Shown: positions 63,254-64,000 of the stretch, in pieces
Numbering within the stretch: the first letter of the stretch is position 1
Layout of the letters: each line of letters starts with the position of its first letter
NCBI GenBank assembly: GCA_027186245.1
Contig: CP114482.1
Span: 24,943,209-25,007,208 of the forward strand
DNA from: Coriaria nepalensis
Lineage: Eukaryota; Streptophyta; Magnoliopsida; Cucurbitales; Coriariaceae
Direction: 5' to 3'
DNA: 64,000 bases
The notes under the pieces: model-generated
The model's input: the letters and a program-made list of their open reading frames with translations, nothing else
What the model was told of the DNA's origin: nothing
Database searches by the model: none
Program-made: the position numbers and the translations under genes

Positions 63254-64000
63254 ATTGGAAGCTCTGAACGAAAGTCGTGTTTGAAATGTGCAAAAATAGA
63301 ATTCTTTCGACTTACTTTTAATTGATTTAATGAGTAGAGAAGACTCAATGACACGATTTTAAGGGTAGACAAACACATAATTGCCTTCTATAGATCAATT
63401 GCATGTTTTGCACAAAAGTTGTGTTTGAAATGCGAAAATAAAAGTTGTTTGAATTGATTTCGTATGATTTATTGACTAAAAGTGGCTCAATGACATGATT
63501 TTAAGGCTATGCAAATGCATAGTTGCCTTCAAAAGATCCATTGCAAATTATGCACGAAAGTCGTGTTTCAAGTGCGAAAATAGATTTTGTTGGAATTGCT
63601 TGGAAGTGATTTAATTACTAGAAGAGACATAATGACATGATTTCAAGGCTAAAGAATGGGCAATTTACTTGAATAGATCAATCGCAAGTTATGCACAAAA
63701 GTCTCGTTTAAAGAGCGAAAATAGAATTCGTTCGAATTGCTTTCAAATGATTTGATGACAACAAGAGACTCAATGACATGATGTTAAGGCTAAAAAGATG
63801 GATAGTTGCCTTCAATGGTTGAATTGGAAGTTCTGAACGACAGTCGTGTTTGAAGTGGGAAAAAATGGAATTCTTTCAACTTACTTTGAATTGATTTAAT
63901 GACTAGAGAAGACTCAATGACATGATTTTAAGGCTAAACAAACGCATAATTGCCTTCAATAGATCAATTGCATGTGTTGCACAAAAGTTGTTTTTCAAAA
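63254..64000 (+). repeat. Right-edge HOR and partial unit
   Basis: One further HOR (ending at anchor 63,822) and 179 bp of the next close the window. They return to older variants of the third subfamily (AATGGAATTC in B, GACAACAAGAGACTC in A). The array is unbroken at the last base, so its right boundary lies outside the window. Confidence 0.85.

Larger units (their letters stand above)
1..64000 (+). repeat. Continuous satellite array: about 142-bp monomers in a 4-monomer, 569-bp higher-order repeat
   Basis: The whole window is tandem repeat. Words such as GATTTTAAGGCTA and CATAGTTGCCTTCAA recur about every 142 bp, always on the + strand, so the array is strictly head to tail with no inversion. 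Diagnostic words for four monomer types cycle A-B-C-D. Taking the first base of AATTGGAAGTT (B) as anchor, I located 113 HOR starts from 191 to 63,822; 107 of the 112 intervals are 566-570 bp. No unique spacer, transposon or gene interrupts the array. Monomer length near that of a nucleosome and multi-level homogenised HORs are family traits of centromeric or pericentromeric satellites (alpha satellite is the best-known case). That this is a centromere is inference. The strand label is arbitrary. Confidence 0.98.

Noticed and set aside
1..64000. CRISPR array, given the regular repeats
   Set aside because: There are no short repeats separated by unique spacers. The whole period is repeated and homogenised, and no cas gene is present.
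1..64000. rDNA spacer, telomere or microsatellite content
   Set aside because: No rRNA-like segment, no telomere-type short G-rich repeat and no long simple-sequence tract is present. The only short tandem repeat is the 18-bp pair at 55,057.

Overview
This 64-kb window is one uninterrupted block of satellite DNA. I found no gene, RNA gene, transposon or unique spacer in it. It is A+T-rich (roughly two-thirds A+T by eye). A monomer of about 142 bp recurs head to tail, always in the same orientation. Four diverged monomer types (A, B, C, D) follow a fixed order and form a 569-bp higher-order repeat (HOR). I anchored every HOR on the first base of its B monomer and followed the anchor from 191 to 63,822. 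That gives 113 anchors and 112 intervals, of which 107 are 566-570 bp. The five exceptions are 710, 513, 511, 440 and 587 bp, and all lie between 37.7 and 55.3 kb.

The organism must be a eukaryote, since a long HOR array of near-nucleosome-length monomers is typical of centromeric or other heterochromatic satellites. The sequence alone does not let me name the species, and I do not recognise the monomer.

Layout. 1-1,352: ordinary HORs. 1,353-7,038: two tandem copies of a 2,843-bp (5-HOR) unit. 5,188-27,937: two tandem copies of an 11,375-bp (20-HOR) unit, differing at only about a dozen single bases that I could spot, with no net length change. 28.2-30.0 kb: a partial third copy of part of that unit. 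32-50 kb: a second HOR subfamily with its own variants, including a five-monomer HOR (37,728-38,437) and a 3.3-kb segment repeated at a distance of 4,551-4,552 bp. 49.8-50.8 kb: two HORs sharing a 56-bp deletion. 51.4-59.8 kb: a third subfamily arranged in triplets (about 1,708 bp), interrupted by a 440-bp HOR and an 18-bp duplication. 59.9-63.3 kb: locally homogenised runs of nearly identical HORs.

The content of interest is the array's history. Nested tandem duplications at 142, 569, about 1,708, 2,843 and 11,375 bp are visible. Two crossover breakpoints can be placed within 15-19 bp, and one deletion can be dated relative to a duplication. No protein-coding system is present. The short reverse-strand reading frames are chance openings in the repeat, and a 569-bp period (not a multiple of three) cannot preserve a frame.
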